Below are positions 6,822 to 14,644 of a DNA stretch of 21,578 nt, piece after piece. A program made the position numbers and the translations under genes. Under the pieces are notes generated by a model. That model worked only from the letters and a program-made list of their open reading frames with translations. It was not told the origin of the DNA and did no database searches. The stretch covers positions 1 to 21,578 of the forward strand of contig CALVUV010000008.1 in the NCBI GenBank assembly GCA_944363685.1. The letters run 5' to 3'. This DNA comes from an uncultured Bacilli bacterium. Lineage in GTDB: Bacteria > Bacillota_I > Bacilli_A > RF39 > UBA660. Numbering within the stretch: the stretch's first letter is position 1; each line of letters starts with the position of its first letter.

Positions 6822-7561
6822 TCTTCATCACCTAATTTAGTCTTAACTAGATATAAACCACAAGGCTTCGCAGTCGCACCATTTTTACCCCTTACTTTAC
6901 TATCAAGTATCTCTTTAACAACAAAAGGTTCAATCTTACCTGTACCAACTTTAATTAAAGCCCCTACCATATTTCTAACTTGATATCTTAAAAAACCATT
7001 ACCAACAAATTTAATATCTAATATGTTATTTTTCTCTTCAATAGATACATCATATATACATCTAACACAATTATCTTTAACCCTATTCTCAGTAACAAAA
7101 GCTCTAAAGTCATGTTCACCTTTAAAAAATTGTATTGCATCTCTCATTTTACTAACATTAAGCGGATAACAATGTTGATAAACATAATTTCTCATTATTG
7201 GATTAAATTCTCCCATATTAATATAATAATGATACTCTTTAGATAGAACATGATACCTCGAAAAATAATCATCACTTACTTCTTTAACAGAATTAATATG
7301 TATCTCATCACTAATATTACTATTCAAAGCTCTCTTTAATTTATAAGGAGTAATTGAAACATCCATATCTAAATGAGCGACTTGATCAAGAGCATGAACA
7401 CCTCTATCAGTTCTACTAACTGCAACTATCTTAACTTCTTTTAAATTATTAACCTTAGTAGCAGCAATCTCTAACTCCTCTTGTACTGTTCTATAACCAT
7501 CCTGTCTCTGATATCCTTTAAAATTACTCCCATCATAACTAAACCTAATTAAATAACGCAT
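6818..7561 (-). CDS. truA: tRNA pseudouridine(38-40) synthase
   Basis: 247 residues. TruA turns uridines 38-40 of the tRNA anticodon arm into pseudouridine. The catalytic aspartate D52 sits in SRTDRGVHALDQ (49-60). YDGSNFKGYQRQ (9-20), SKEYHYYI and GNGFLRYQVRNMVGALIKVGTGKI are further family signatures. Length is usual. The stop is TGA, which supports the standard code. The ATG follows GTGAT only 3 bases after the TGA of the ABC gene upstream. In many Firmicutes truA follows ecfA1-ecfA2-ecfT; here it directly follows two ATPase genes. Confidence 0.97.
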   Translation of the reverse strand: MRYLIRFSYDGSNFKGYQRQDGYRTVQEELEIAATKVNNLKEVKIVAVSRTDRGVHALDQVAHLDMDVSITPYKLKRALNSNISDEIHINSVKEVSDDYFSRYHVLSKEYHYYINMGEFNPIMRNYVYQHCYPLNVSKMRDAIQFFKGEHDFRAFVTENRVKDNCVRCIYDVSIEEKNNILDIKFVGNGFLRYQVRNMVGALIKVGTGKIEPFVVKEILDSKVRGKNGATAKPCGLYLVKTKLGDEE

Positions 7562-7564
7562 ATA

Positions 7565-8362
7565 TCACTTCACATCCCAATAAATATCTTTAATTAAATC
7601 TTTAACATCAACCCTTCTAGGTAACTTAATATTTTTCTTATCTTTAACTAACATTATAAAATCTACAATATCAGGTCTTCTAATATTATATAAAGAAATA
7701 TCTTCATTATCAAAGAAAATATCTTTACTATTACCCTCTGCAATTATTTTATTATCATAAAGAACAAATAAATAATCAGTATATTGATATAAATAATTAG
7801 AATCACTACTATAAATAATAATAGTCTTAGAAAACTTATCTTTAAGTCTTGTAAGTATTCTCATAAGTTTATTAACTGTCTTCAAACCTAATCCCCTAAA
7901 TGGTTCATCTAACAAAATAACTTTAGGATTAGATAAAAATGCTAAAGCAAACTGTAATAATTTGGTCTCACTAAAAGTAAGAGTAGAAATACGTCTTTCT
8001 AAAATATCTACTTTAAGACCCACTATTCTTAAAGAATCTTTTATTCTTTTATCAATATCATCTACTTCTATCTTTTTATATCTAATATAACTAACAAAAT
8101 ATTCATAGATATTATCTACATCAAATATATTAACAAATCTCTTTTCTACTAAAACCATCATTTTTCTAAATAAATAATAATTACTTCTAAGTTTCCTTAT
8201 TTTATTAAAATAAATAATTCCTCTAGCTTCCTCTTCAAGTGATATTAATCTTAATAACTTATCACCATTATCTCCATATATTCCAATTATTTCCCCTTTA
8301 GGAATAGTAAAAGATAAATCTTTAAAATCTCTACTATTAATATGAGAAAACTTTATTTCCAT
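7565..8362 (-). CDS. Degenerate ABC ATPase, EcfA2 position
   Basis: 265 residues. The fold is clear: Walker B VILLDEPF with D152 and E153, the region LTFSETKLLQFALAFLSNP where the signature should be (LTFSE instead of LSGGQ, 128-132), and a D-loop. The Walker A is damaged: GDNGDKLL (30-37) lacks the small residue and glycine normally before the lysine and has no following Ser/Thr. The switch histidine is replaced by serine (IIIYSSD, about 185). ATP hydrolysis at its own site is doubtful. Its place next to a second ATPase and truA matches the EcfA pair of energy-coupling-factor vitamin transporters, but there is no ecfT here. It overlaps the upstream ATPase by 10 bases and ends in TGA. Confidence 0.8.
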   Translation of the reverse strand: MEIKFSHINSRDFKDLSFTIPKGEIIGIYGDNGDKLLRLISLEEEARGIIYFNKIRKLRSNYYLFRKMMVLVEKRFVNIFDVDNIYEYFVSYIRYKKIEVDDIDKRIKDSLRIVGLKVDILERRISTLTFSETKLLQFALAFLSNPKVILLDEPFRGLGLKTVNKLMRILTRLKDKFSKTIIIYSSDSNYLYQYTDYLFVLYDNKIIAEGNSKDIFFDNEDISLYNIRRPDIVDFIMLVKDKKNIKLPRRVDVKDLIKDIYWDVK

Positions 8363-9120
8363 AAAGAATCCACCATTCCTAAAGGACTCATATTTATTTT
8401 AGAAACTAGATTATAATATTTTAACTTAACAGATAAATCTATCATAAAAGGTAGTTTTAAGCCTACTTTATTTAAAAGACTATCATCACTTAAAACTTCT
8501 AACATCTCTCCACTACTAACAACTTCACCTTTATCAAGGACATAAAGAGTACTATTAATAGTATAAATAACTTCATCTAAACTAGAAGTAGAAAGAACAA
8601 TAGTAATACCAGTAGATCTTACCTGTTCTAAAATCCCCATAAACTCTTCTTTTTCTAATAAAGATAAATAAAGACCTGGATCATCAAGTAACAATAACTT
8701 AGGACTACTAACAAGAGCACTTGCAAGATAAACTTTAAGCCTCTCATAATTATTAAGATCTTCTATCTTACTATTAAGTATATCAGATATATTCAAATCC
8801 TTTAAAACATCTTTTACTATCTTTTTAATTTTCTCATCATCTAAACCCAAACATTCTAAAGGATATCTAACATTCTTCAATACAGTATCAAAATTAAAAT
8901 GAATATTGTTAATATAAGCGATATCATTATAATTAGCGATTATCTCTTCATTATAAATAACTTTTTTAGTACTTATAAGTCCTGCTATTACCTTAAGTAA
9001 TAAGCTTTTTCCACTATTATTAGAACCTGTAATTATTATTAAAGAATTAAGTGGTATTGTAATATTAAACTTTTTAAAAGGACCAATTGTTAAATTTTCA
9101 ACCGAAACCAGATTACTCAT
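8353..9120 (-). CDS. Divergent ABC ATPase, EcfA1 position
   Basis: 255 residues from ATG 9120, chosen because it follows GAAGG and starts the conserved core MSNLVSVENLTIG; the longer frame would run into the SDR gene. The Walker A is intact, GSNNSGKS (32-39). The signature is LNNYE (122-126) instead of LSGGQ, the Walker B ends LLLLDDP, so the catalytic glutamate is aspartate (D147), and the switch histidine is missing (LSTSS, 176-180). So each member of the pair lacks different parts, and only one composite nucleotide site could still bind ATP well. By position it is an EcfA1 relative; transport substrate and partner are unknown. It begins 1 base after the SDR stop. Confidence 0.8.
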   Translation of the reverse strand: MSNLVSVENLTIGPFKKFNITIPLNSLIIITGSNNSGKSLLLKVIAGLISTKKVIYNEEIIANYNDIAYINNIHFNFDTVLKNVRYPLECLGLDDEKIKKIVKDVLKDLNISDILNSKIEDLNNYERLKVYLASALVSSPKLLLLDDPGLYLSLLEKEEFMGILEQVRSTGITIVLSTSSLDEVIYTINSTLYVLDKGEVVSSGEMLEVLSDDSLLNKVGLKLPFMIDLSVKLKYYNLVSKINMSPLGMVDSLWK

Positions 9121-9121
9121 C

Positions 9122-9880
9122 TTAACCTTCTTTCTTCTTTTGAATATTATAATTAATATGACAGACAAACTTATCAGGTAAAAACCTTACTATAAATTTA
9201 ACAAATTTCATTTTAAAACCAGGAATAATAACTGTTTTACCCTTAAACATTTTCTTAACAGTATACTTTGCTACATAACTACTACTAAGTGCTTTAACCC
9301 TAAAACTAACACCTGCTACATTATTAAAATTAGTATCAACTGGTCCTGGACACAAAACAGAAACTTGTACTTTACTCTTTCTTCTCCTTAATTCTTCATT
9401 AATAGCAAGACTTAAACGATATACATAACTCTTAGTAGCATAATAACTACTAAGCATAGGACCAGCCATAAAAGCAGCACTACTAGAAACATTAAGAATA
9501 ATACCCTTATCTTTTTTTATCATATCTTTTAAATAAAACTTAGTTAACATATCAAGCGCTCTAATATTAACATCTAACATACTAATTTCAGTATTTAAAT
9601 CTATATCTACAAATTCTCCAAATACTCCAAAACCAGCATTATTAACAAGTATATCAATATCATCACTTTTAGTTAAAACATAAAGTTCTTTAACTTTCTG
9701 TAAATTAGATAAATCAACAACAACTATCTTTACCTTAACTTTACCATCAATAGTATTCTTAACATCTTCTAACGCTTCCCTATTTCTTCCTACAAGAACT
9801 AAATCAAAACCTTCTTTAGCAAGTTCTAAAGCAATATCACGTCCAATACCACTAGAAGCACCTGTAACCATAGCTTTCAA
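9122..9880 (-). CDS. Short-chain dehydrogenase/reductase (SDR)
   Basis: 252 residues from a TTG start at 9880; GGAGG lies 8 bases before it, while the next ATG (9871) is 17 bases away, so TTG is preferred. Classical SDR features are the nucleotide site TGASSGIG (6-13), NNAG (80-83), the active-site serine in NVSSSAAF (130-137) and YYATK with Y146 and K150. R32 in LVGRNRE (29-35) suggests NADP(H), by inference. The substrate cannot be read from sequence; the type resembles the general DltE/YqjQ-like group. It is the first gene of the operon with the two ABC ATPases, truA and murI. The C-terminus (FVKFIVRFLPDKF) is amphipathic and may touch the membrane. Confidence 0.9.
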   Translation of the reverse strand: MKAMVTGASSGIGRDIALELAKEGFDLVLVGRNREALEDVKNTIDGKVKVKIVVVDLSNLQKVKELYVLTKSDDIDILVNNAGFGVFGEFVDIDLNTEISMLDVNIRALDMLTKFYLKDMIKKDKGIILNVSSSAAFMAGPMLSSYYATKSYVYRLSLAINEELRRRKSKVQVSVLCPGPVDTNFNNVAGVSFRVKALSSSYVAKYTVKKMFKGKTVIIPGFKMKFVKFIVRFLPDKFVCHINYNIQKKKEG

Positions 9881-9911
9881 CTAAACCACCTCCACGCTTC
9901 ATCTATAAAAT

Positions 9912-9920
9912 ATTGTACCA
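9912..9920 (-). promoter_or_regulatory. Extended -10 promoter of the SDR-ABC-truA-murI operon
   Basis: TGG TACAAT (TG at 9920-9919, box 9917-9912) fits an extended -10. No good -35 is seen, since that place is taken by the terminator of the preceding gene. Confidence 0.5.
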
Positions 9921-9925
9921 CAAGG

Positions 9926-9949
9926 AAAAAGAGAATACCAGTTCTCTTT
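9926..9949 (-). terminator. Intrinsic terminator of the GH31 gene
   Basis: AAAGAGAA (9949-9942) pairs with TTCTCTTT (9935-9928) around loop CTGGTA, running into TTTTT (9930-9926). The stop codon of the GH31 gene (9950-9948) overlaps the first arm. Confidence 0.85.
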
Positions 9950-12371
9950 ATACAGTTTCTATATATTCCATAAGCTTTAAGAAAAGTTTCATATGTTCTT
10001 TAGAAAGACCTTCTTTTCTTAATTTACGAATAGCAATTCTCTTCTTCTTAATAGTCATATCACTAAATGTAATACTAGCAATCTTCTCTTTCAAATAAGT
10101 ACTAATCTGTAAATCCATCAAAATACTATCTATATCTTCATTAATAAGTCTAACAGCATCAATCTCAATATCTTTACCCTTACAATTAAGAGTTAATTGC
10201 CCTATAGTATTAACATTATTAACTTCAACTACAAAATCATTTTCTTCTATATACATAGATTCTATCTTTATCTCTTGATCATTATAGTAAGCTCTAACAT
10301 CTTCAGCTTTCTTAGTATTCCTAAATCTAAACTTATAATTACGTCTCATAGGTACAATACCACTTTTACCCTCAACAGATCTAATTATTACTGTATAATT
10401 ATTCTCTAAATAATTATAATCAATATCTGTTTTTAAGTAATAACCCTCTTTATATAATGAAGTAAGTCCATCATCTTCATAAAGAGTATAAGTATTAGAA
10501 ACTCCAGGAAATATATGAATTTCCATATCTAAAGGAAGTCCTACATTATTAACATCACTTCTATTTGATAAAGGAATAACTGAACCTGCTCTAGCAAAAA
10601 CAGGATAATCTTCTTCTTTAAAGAATGATACATACTTTTTATCACCAGGGAATTTTTTTCCCGTCTTAAAATCATACCAAACTCCCTCTGGCATATAAAA
10701 ACGATGTATAGTCCTATTCATTACAGGATCTTTACGAGAAAGTATTGGACAAACAAGTAATTCACTTCCTAAAAAGTACTGATATTTATAATTATTATCA
10801 TCTATTACCCATTTATATCTATAATAAAATGGTTCAACCAACATATTAGCATTTTTATAATAGTTATAACTCTCTGTATATAAGTAAGGAATTAATCTAT
10901 GTCTTAAACGTAAATAATCATTAGCGATAGTCTCTGTTTTAATATCCCATCTCCAAGGCTCTCTTTTATAATAATTACCACGAGCAGCGTGAAATCTTAA
11001 AATAGGACTAAAAACCCCAAGTTCTACATATCTAATATAAAGTTCACTCTCCTCTATACCACCATGATTACCACCTACATCATGAGACCAAAATGATACT
11101 CCAATATTAGCAGCAGACATCATACTAGAAGATATTTCTTTAAGTCCATCCCATGATACTTCAGTTTCTCCTGCATAAAGAATAGGATAACGATGAGGAG
11201 CATAAATACCATTACGACTAAGCATAATACTTCTTTTAGCAGGATTTCTTCCTATATCTCTATAATTAAAATGATTATAAGCAAGTAATTTTAAAACATT
11301 ATTATCAGCTTTATAATCGTGCCAGAAGAAATCAACACCTAAAGATTCTAATGGATGTAAGAAAAGTTTAAAATAAACATCAAGTAACTTAGGATTAAGT
11401 GGATCAAAAACAATTATTTTATCTCCATTAATACCAAGATAAGAACATGCTTGAGCATAATAAGTCTCATGAGGATAAATCCCTTCACTTGGATCTATTT
11501 CAAGTCCAAGTCTTATATTATGTTCATGTAAAAACTTAGAAATTTCACTAGGATTAGGAAACAAATCTTTATTAAAAGTAAAACCAGTATGTAAATTCTT
11601 AGCTTTGCCTACATCACGATAATGCCAATCTTTATCTAACAAGAAAACTGCTAAAGGAACATTACGTCTTTCAAAGTTTCCTACCAACTCTTTAAGACTA
11701 TCTTCATTATAAGTAGTATTACGACTCCACCAATTACCTAAAGCATAACGAGGAATAAGTTCAGGATTACCAGTAAGACGAAAATAATCTTTTAAAGCCA
11801 AATTAAAATCATTTTTATACATAAAAACATATATATCTAAACTACCCTTCTCACGGTTTTCAAGTGTTCCATCAGGATTAAATAGAAGACTATTACTATC
11901 ATCAATACTAGCAAAACCTTCCAAAGAGTAAAGACCACGTTTTAAACTTCTAGGTGTATTAACATCTTCACTAATCATATTACCACCTAAATTACGAACC
12001 TCAGGGTGGCCATAATACCAATCTCTATCATTTTCACCATTTCCCATAAATAAAGTTATTTTTAAATTCTTCATAGGATCTACTTTACTACCTGAAAAAT
12101 GAGCTTCTTTAACATAAGTAAGACGAAAATATTTAGTTGTTATTTCTAAAAATCTAGCATCTTGTTTAGTTTGATATTCTGGAAAAGTAAAAGAACGATT
12201 AATAGCAAACTGACTAGGAACATCAACAAAAACACCACTAGGACTATATTCAAGTCTAACAAGTCTTTCAGAAAGAACTGTAATACGATAATGTTTTCCT
12301 TCATAAGTACACTTATCATCACTCTTAGCTTTACTACTGTCAATTTCAAACTGTTTACCTAGTGGATACAT
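9948..12371 (-). CDS. GH31-family glycoside hydrolase (alpha-glucosidase type)
   Basis: 807 residues from ATG 12371, which GGGTGAT precedes at 3 bases; the longer frame to 12452 covers the promoter and is rejected. GH31 enzymes release alpha-linked sugars by a retaining mechanism. The barrel starts near NWWSRNTTY (213-221). The nucleophile region is VDFFWHDYKAD with D352. APHRYPILYAGETEVSWDGL follows, then NIGVSFWSHDVGG and GVFSPILRFHAARG, typical of a clostridial-type GH31 group. The acid/base position, normally Asp in SGD-T, is Glu here (GET, E402), an unusual change that may lower or alter activity. A helical tail of about 70 residues after the beta-domain is extra. No signal peptide is seen, so it likely acts on oligosaccharides inside the cell. 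Confidence 0.92.
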   Translation of the reverse strand: MYPLGKQFEIDSSKAKSDDKCTYEGKHYRITVLSERLVRLEYSPSGVFVDVPSQFAINRSFTFPEYQTKQDARFLEITTKYFRLTYVKEAHFSGSKVDPMKNLKITLFMGNGENDRDWYYGHPEVRNLGGNMISEDVNTPRSLKRGLYSLEGFASIDDSNSLLFNPDGTLENREKGSLDIYVFMYKNDFNLALKDYFRLTGNPELIPRYALGNWWSRNTTYNEDSLKELVGNFERRNVPLAVFLLDKDWHYRDVGKAKNLHTGFTFNKDLFPNPSEISKFLHEHNIRLGLEIDPSEGIYPHETYYAQACSYLGINGDKIIVFDPLNPKLLDVYFKLFLHPLESLGVDFFWHDYKADNNVLKLLAYNHFNYRDIGRNPAKRSIMLSRNGIYAPHRYPILYAGETEVSWDGLKEISSSMMSAANIGVSFWSHDVGGNHGGIEESELYIRYVELGVFSPILRFHAARGNYYKREPWRWDIKTETIANDYLRLRHRLIPYLYTESYNYYKNANMLVEPFYYRYKWVIDDNNYKYQYFLGSELLVCPILSRKDPVMNRTIHRFYMPEGVWYDFKTGKKFPGDKKYVSFFKEEDYPVFARAGSVIPLSNRSDVNNVGLPLDMEIHIFPGVSNTYTLYEDDGLTSLYKEGYYLKTDIDYNYLENNYTVIIRSVEGKSGIVPMRRNYKFRFRNTKKAEDVRAYYNDQEIKIESMYIEENDFVVEVNNVNTIGQLTLNCKGKDIEIDAVRLINEDIDSILMDLQISTYLKEKIASITFSDMTIKKKRIAIRKLRKEGLSKEHMKLFLKLMEYIETV

Positions 12372-12399
12372 AATATCACCCATCCTTTTATTCTCTTTA

Positions 12400-12428
12400 A
12401 TTTTATCACAAATATAAAAAGATGAAAA
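12400..12428 (-). promoter_or_regulatory. Promoter of the GH31 gene
   Basis: TTTTCA (12428-12423), a 17-base spacer and TGA TAAAAT (extended -10, box 12405-12400). Transcription would start near 12393, giving a leader of about 22 bases before ATG 12371. Confidence 0.7.
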
Positions 12429-12564
12429 GAATAAATATAATATATTAAGCATTAAGAGTTATAGTAAAGGGATTAGTTTTAGTACCATCTCTACCTTACT
12501 TCCATCTATTTTAACAAGACACTCTTATATCTACAAAATATCACAATAGATAGTCTGTGTCATG

Positions 12565-12588
12565 AAAAAAAGCAACTAATTTGTTGCT
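12565..12588 (-). terminator. Intrinsic terminator downstream of the surface-protein gene
   Basis: AGCAAC (12588-12583) pairs with GTTGCT (12576-12571) around a 6-base loop and is followed by an uninterrupted run of seven T on the minus strand. It lies about 135 bases behind the stop of the gene it probably serves. Confidence 0.85.
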
Positions 12589-12684
12589 CGTATTCTATAT
12601 TGTTGTTCACGTTACGCACGTTAGACGAAGATTTTGGTAATTCCCTACTATAATTTATTTAAACTAATTATAGCCTTTTTAATT

Positions 12685-12722
12685 TAGTCACGAAAGAGAA
12701 ATACTATTCTCTTTCGTGACTA
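12685..12722. repeat. Perfect 16-bp inverted repeat
   Basis: TAGTCACGAAAGAGAA (12685-12700) and its exact complement (12707-12722) surround the loop ATACTA. It starts the base after the stop codon of the surface-protein gene. No T run follows on either strand, so it is not a standard terminator; it could protect or process the 3' end of the mRNA, or be a protein site. Confidence 0.85.
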
Positions 12723-14579
12723 TTAACTTCCTAACTGTATTTCAAAAGGTGAATTCAACGTTCCATCACCATTTATAATTTGTACGTTAGATTTTAGATT
12801 TAGAGCTGGTTTTATTCCCAAAAAAGAACTTACATCATTAAAATAAGAAACATCACTATCAATAGTCCATAAATTAGACGAATCATATCTAGTAAGTGTC
12901 CAATAATTTATATTAGAAGAATCTGTATCAAACTGTCCTGACATCAATTCACCATAACGTAAAAGTCCAACTTTAGAAGAGACGCTTGATATTTTATTAT
13001 TCATAGTATTATCAGTATACTTTGCTAATTTATAACTATCAATATAATCAACTTTACCTAAATACCATACAGTATTGTCTTCTATCATATTACTATACTT
13101 GCTATCTACATATTTTTTTAAATAGTCTCCATTTAAGAATGTACCTATTGTATTAGTACTTGAAAAAATTGCATCTCCTCCGAAAGAACTTGTTATAAAT
13201 GTAGCATCACTCTTTAATGGTTTTACACTTGTTATCTTTGTTCCTGTTCCATTTTCATGACTTACTATTCTATATAGATTATTTTCCTCATTTCCAAACT
13301 TTATATATTCTCCACTATATCTTGTATTTAATTTTGTTCCATTTAAATTAGTATCATTATCCCCTTCTAACCTATATGGATTTTCTTCCGTTCCATCACC
13401 ACCAACAATTTTTATATCAGATTTCAAATTAATCACTGGTCTAATGCCATATCTATTAACAACACCTACAAAAGGGTCTGCATTACAACCTGATGATACA
13501 GCAATTATATTATATGGATCTACTGGAGTAATAGTATGCCAATAAAGATTATTATTCAAATATGTATTACAACCATAATCATCAGTATTAGTAACCGAAA
13601 ATTCATATAAATTCAAAAGTCCAACAGTCGAAGTTACCACATGAGAACCATCTGGTTTTGATATATTAGCAAGTGTTAAATCACTATCAGTATTTGTTGA
13701 AGCATCCCATTTTGCATTTGTTACAATAAATTCATCATATGCTCTTAAATTACCAAGAAAACCATCTTCAGATATATCATTCAACCATTCTTTAGCATAA
13801 GAAACATCAAAATCAGAACTTTCTTCACCATATCCCAAAAAAGTAATATTCCACTGCGTTACTAACTTAGTTGTCTTTGCTTCATTATTTACAGATACAG
13901 CTCTCCATAATTTACCACTATACCATATATAGTTATTTGGATCTTCACCTATAATAAATGTATCTGTTCCGTCATCATAGGTATCTCCATTTTCTCCTAC
14001 ATTACCAAGTACTATTTCATTTACTGGTCCTTCTAATTTAGCTTCCTCAAATAAATGTCCATTACTTGGTAATGTTAAATCATTGTAATCTAGTCCTACA
14101 CTTACTCCTAATGTAATTGTTACACTACTACTAGACTCATTCTTTACTCTTATCTTATATATATTACTAGAACCAGAACTACCACTTGCAGTTAAGTTAC
14201 TCCCCACTTCTTCCATTGGTACATTTATTCCGTCCCCTGTTTTATATCCTGCTTCTACACCACTAGGTAAACTTCCTACATAATAAAAGTTAAATCTTGC
14301 TTCTCTATTATTTGGATTACTTAAGGTTACAGTAAACTCTTTAGTCTCTCCTGCTCCTACTACTAACTTATTTCCTTCTGCACTATCTACTTCTAACTTA
14401 TAAGTTAAATTACCAGTAACAATACTAATAGCATTACTTCTTTCTTTACTTACTGTAAACATTGAATATGAAAAGTATCCTCCTAATATTAACAAACATA
14501 TTAAAATCATACCCATCATATATATTTTATTAAAACTAGGATCTGATAATCTCTTAATAAATAAACGTACTCTTTCCAT
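12723..14579 (-). CDS. Membrane-anchored surface protein with duplicated C-terminal domain
   Basis: 618 residues. A basic N-terminus and one membrane helix (about 20-40, MMGMILICLLILGGYFSYS) anchor an outside portion. Residues 50-165 form a beta-sandwich-like domain (SNAISIVTGNLTYKLEVDSAEG then AGETKEFTVTLSNPNNREARFNFYYVG), broadly like TasA/camelysin or Ig-like domains. Then come two related domains, about 200-405 and 415-618: each begins with a segment like YIWYSGKLWRAVSV or EYIKFGNEENNLYRIVS, has a VGLL-x-x-E strip, and ends RYGIRPVINLKSDIKIVGGDGTEENPYRL or FLGIKPALNLKSNVQIINGDGTLNSPFEI. I do not know a precise function; surface binding is a reasonable guess. No LPxTG anchor is present. 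It has its own promoter with a palindrome and stands alone in its transcript. Confidence 0.8.
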   Translation of the reverse strand: MERVRLFIKRLSDPSFNKIYMMGMILICLLILGGYFSYSMFTVSKERSNAISIVTGNLTYKLEVDSAEGNKLVVGAGETKEFTVTLSNPNNREARFNFYYVGSLPSGVEAGYKTGDGINVPMEEVGSNLTASGSSGSSNIYKIRVKNESSSSVTITLGVSVGLDYNDLTLPSNGHLFEEAKLEGPVNEIVLGNVGENGDTYDDGTDTFIIGEDPNNYIWYSGKLWRAVSVNNEAKTTKLVTQWNITFLGYGEESSDFDVSYAKEWLNDISEDGFLGNLRAYDEFIVTNAKWDASTNTDSDLTLANISKPDGSHVVTSTVGLLNLYEFSVTNTDDYGCNTYLNNNLYWHTITPVDPYNIIAVSSGCNADPFVGVVNRYGIRPVINLKSDIKIVGGDGTEENPYRLEGDNDTNLNGTKLNTRYSGEYIKFGNEENNLYRIVSHENGTGTKITSVKPLKSDATFITSSFGGDAIFSSTNTIGTFLNGDYLKKYVDSKYSNMIEDNTVWYLGKVDYIDSYKLAKYTDNTMNNKISSVSSKVGLLRYGELMSGQFDTDSSNINYWTLTRYDSSNLWTIDSDVSYFNDVSSFLGIKPALNLKSNVQIINGDGTLNSPFEIQLGS

Positions 14580-14600
14580 ATCTTACCTTCTCTCATATAC

Positions 14601-14618
14601 TTACTATAAATATAGTAA
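14601..14618. promoter_or_regulatory. Palindrome over the -10 box, candidate operator
   Basis: TTACTATA (14601-14608) and TATAGTAA (14611-14618) are perfect complements with a 2-base centre. The palindrome covers the -10 box and likely start point of the surface-protein promoter, where a repressor would block transcription. Confidence 0.5.
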
Positions 14619-14640
14619 CATAGTATTATAGATTTGACAA
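14612..14640 (-). promoter_or_regulatory. Promoter of the surface-protein gene
   Basis: TTGTCA (14640-14635), a 17-base spacer and the extended -10 TGT TACTAT (box 14617-14612). AGAAGG then precedes the ATG at 14579. Confidence 0.75.
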
Positions 14641-14644
14641 TTAA

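Larger units (their letters stand above)
12372..12722. other. 350-base intergenic region with three inverted repeats
   Basis: No convincing gene is seen here. From the right on the minus strand it holds a 16-bp perfect hairpin directly after the surface-protein stop, an 8-bp hairpin CTATAATT/AATTATAG (12673-12666 with 12655-12648), two direct copies of TAACGTG separated by 2 bases (12623-12617 and 12614-12608), an intrinsic terminator (12588-12565), and then the GH31 promoter. The part from about 12660 to 12565 could be the end of the surface-protein mRNA or a separate small RNA. Confidence 0.6.

Noticed and set aside
6818..8362. Possible TGA-as-tryptophan code, as in Mollicutes, suggested by the very low GC.
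   Set aside because: TGA ends truA and one ABC gene at the expected lengths with tight gene spacing, and tryptophans are TGG throughout.
9913..10409. Small plus-strand open frames opposite the GH31 gene.
   Set aside because: Antisense shadows without ribosome sites or recognisable protein features.
12459..12524. A 21-codon open stretch on the minus strand (ECLVKIDGSKVEMVLKLIPLL) that looks protein-like and might be a remnant of a mobile element gene.
   Set aside because: It is too short, has no start with a ribosome site, is bounded by stops, and no transposase or inverted terminal repeats are nearby.
12601..12630. CRISPR-like direct repeats (TAACGTG twice).
   Set aside because: Only two 7-base copies 2 bases apart, no array and no cas genes.
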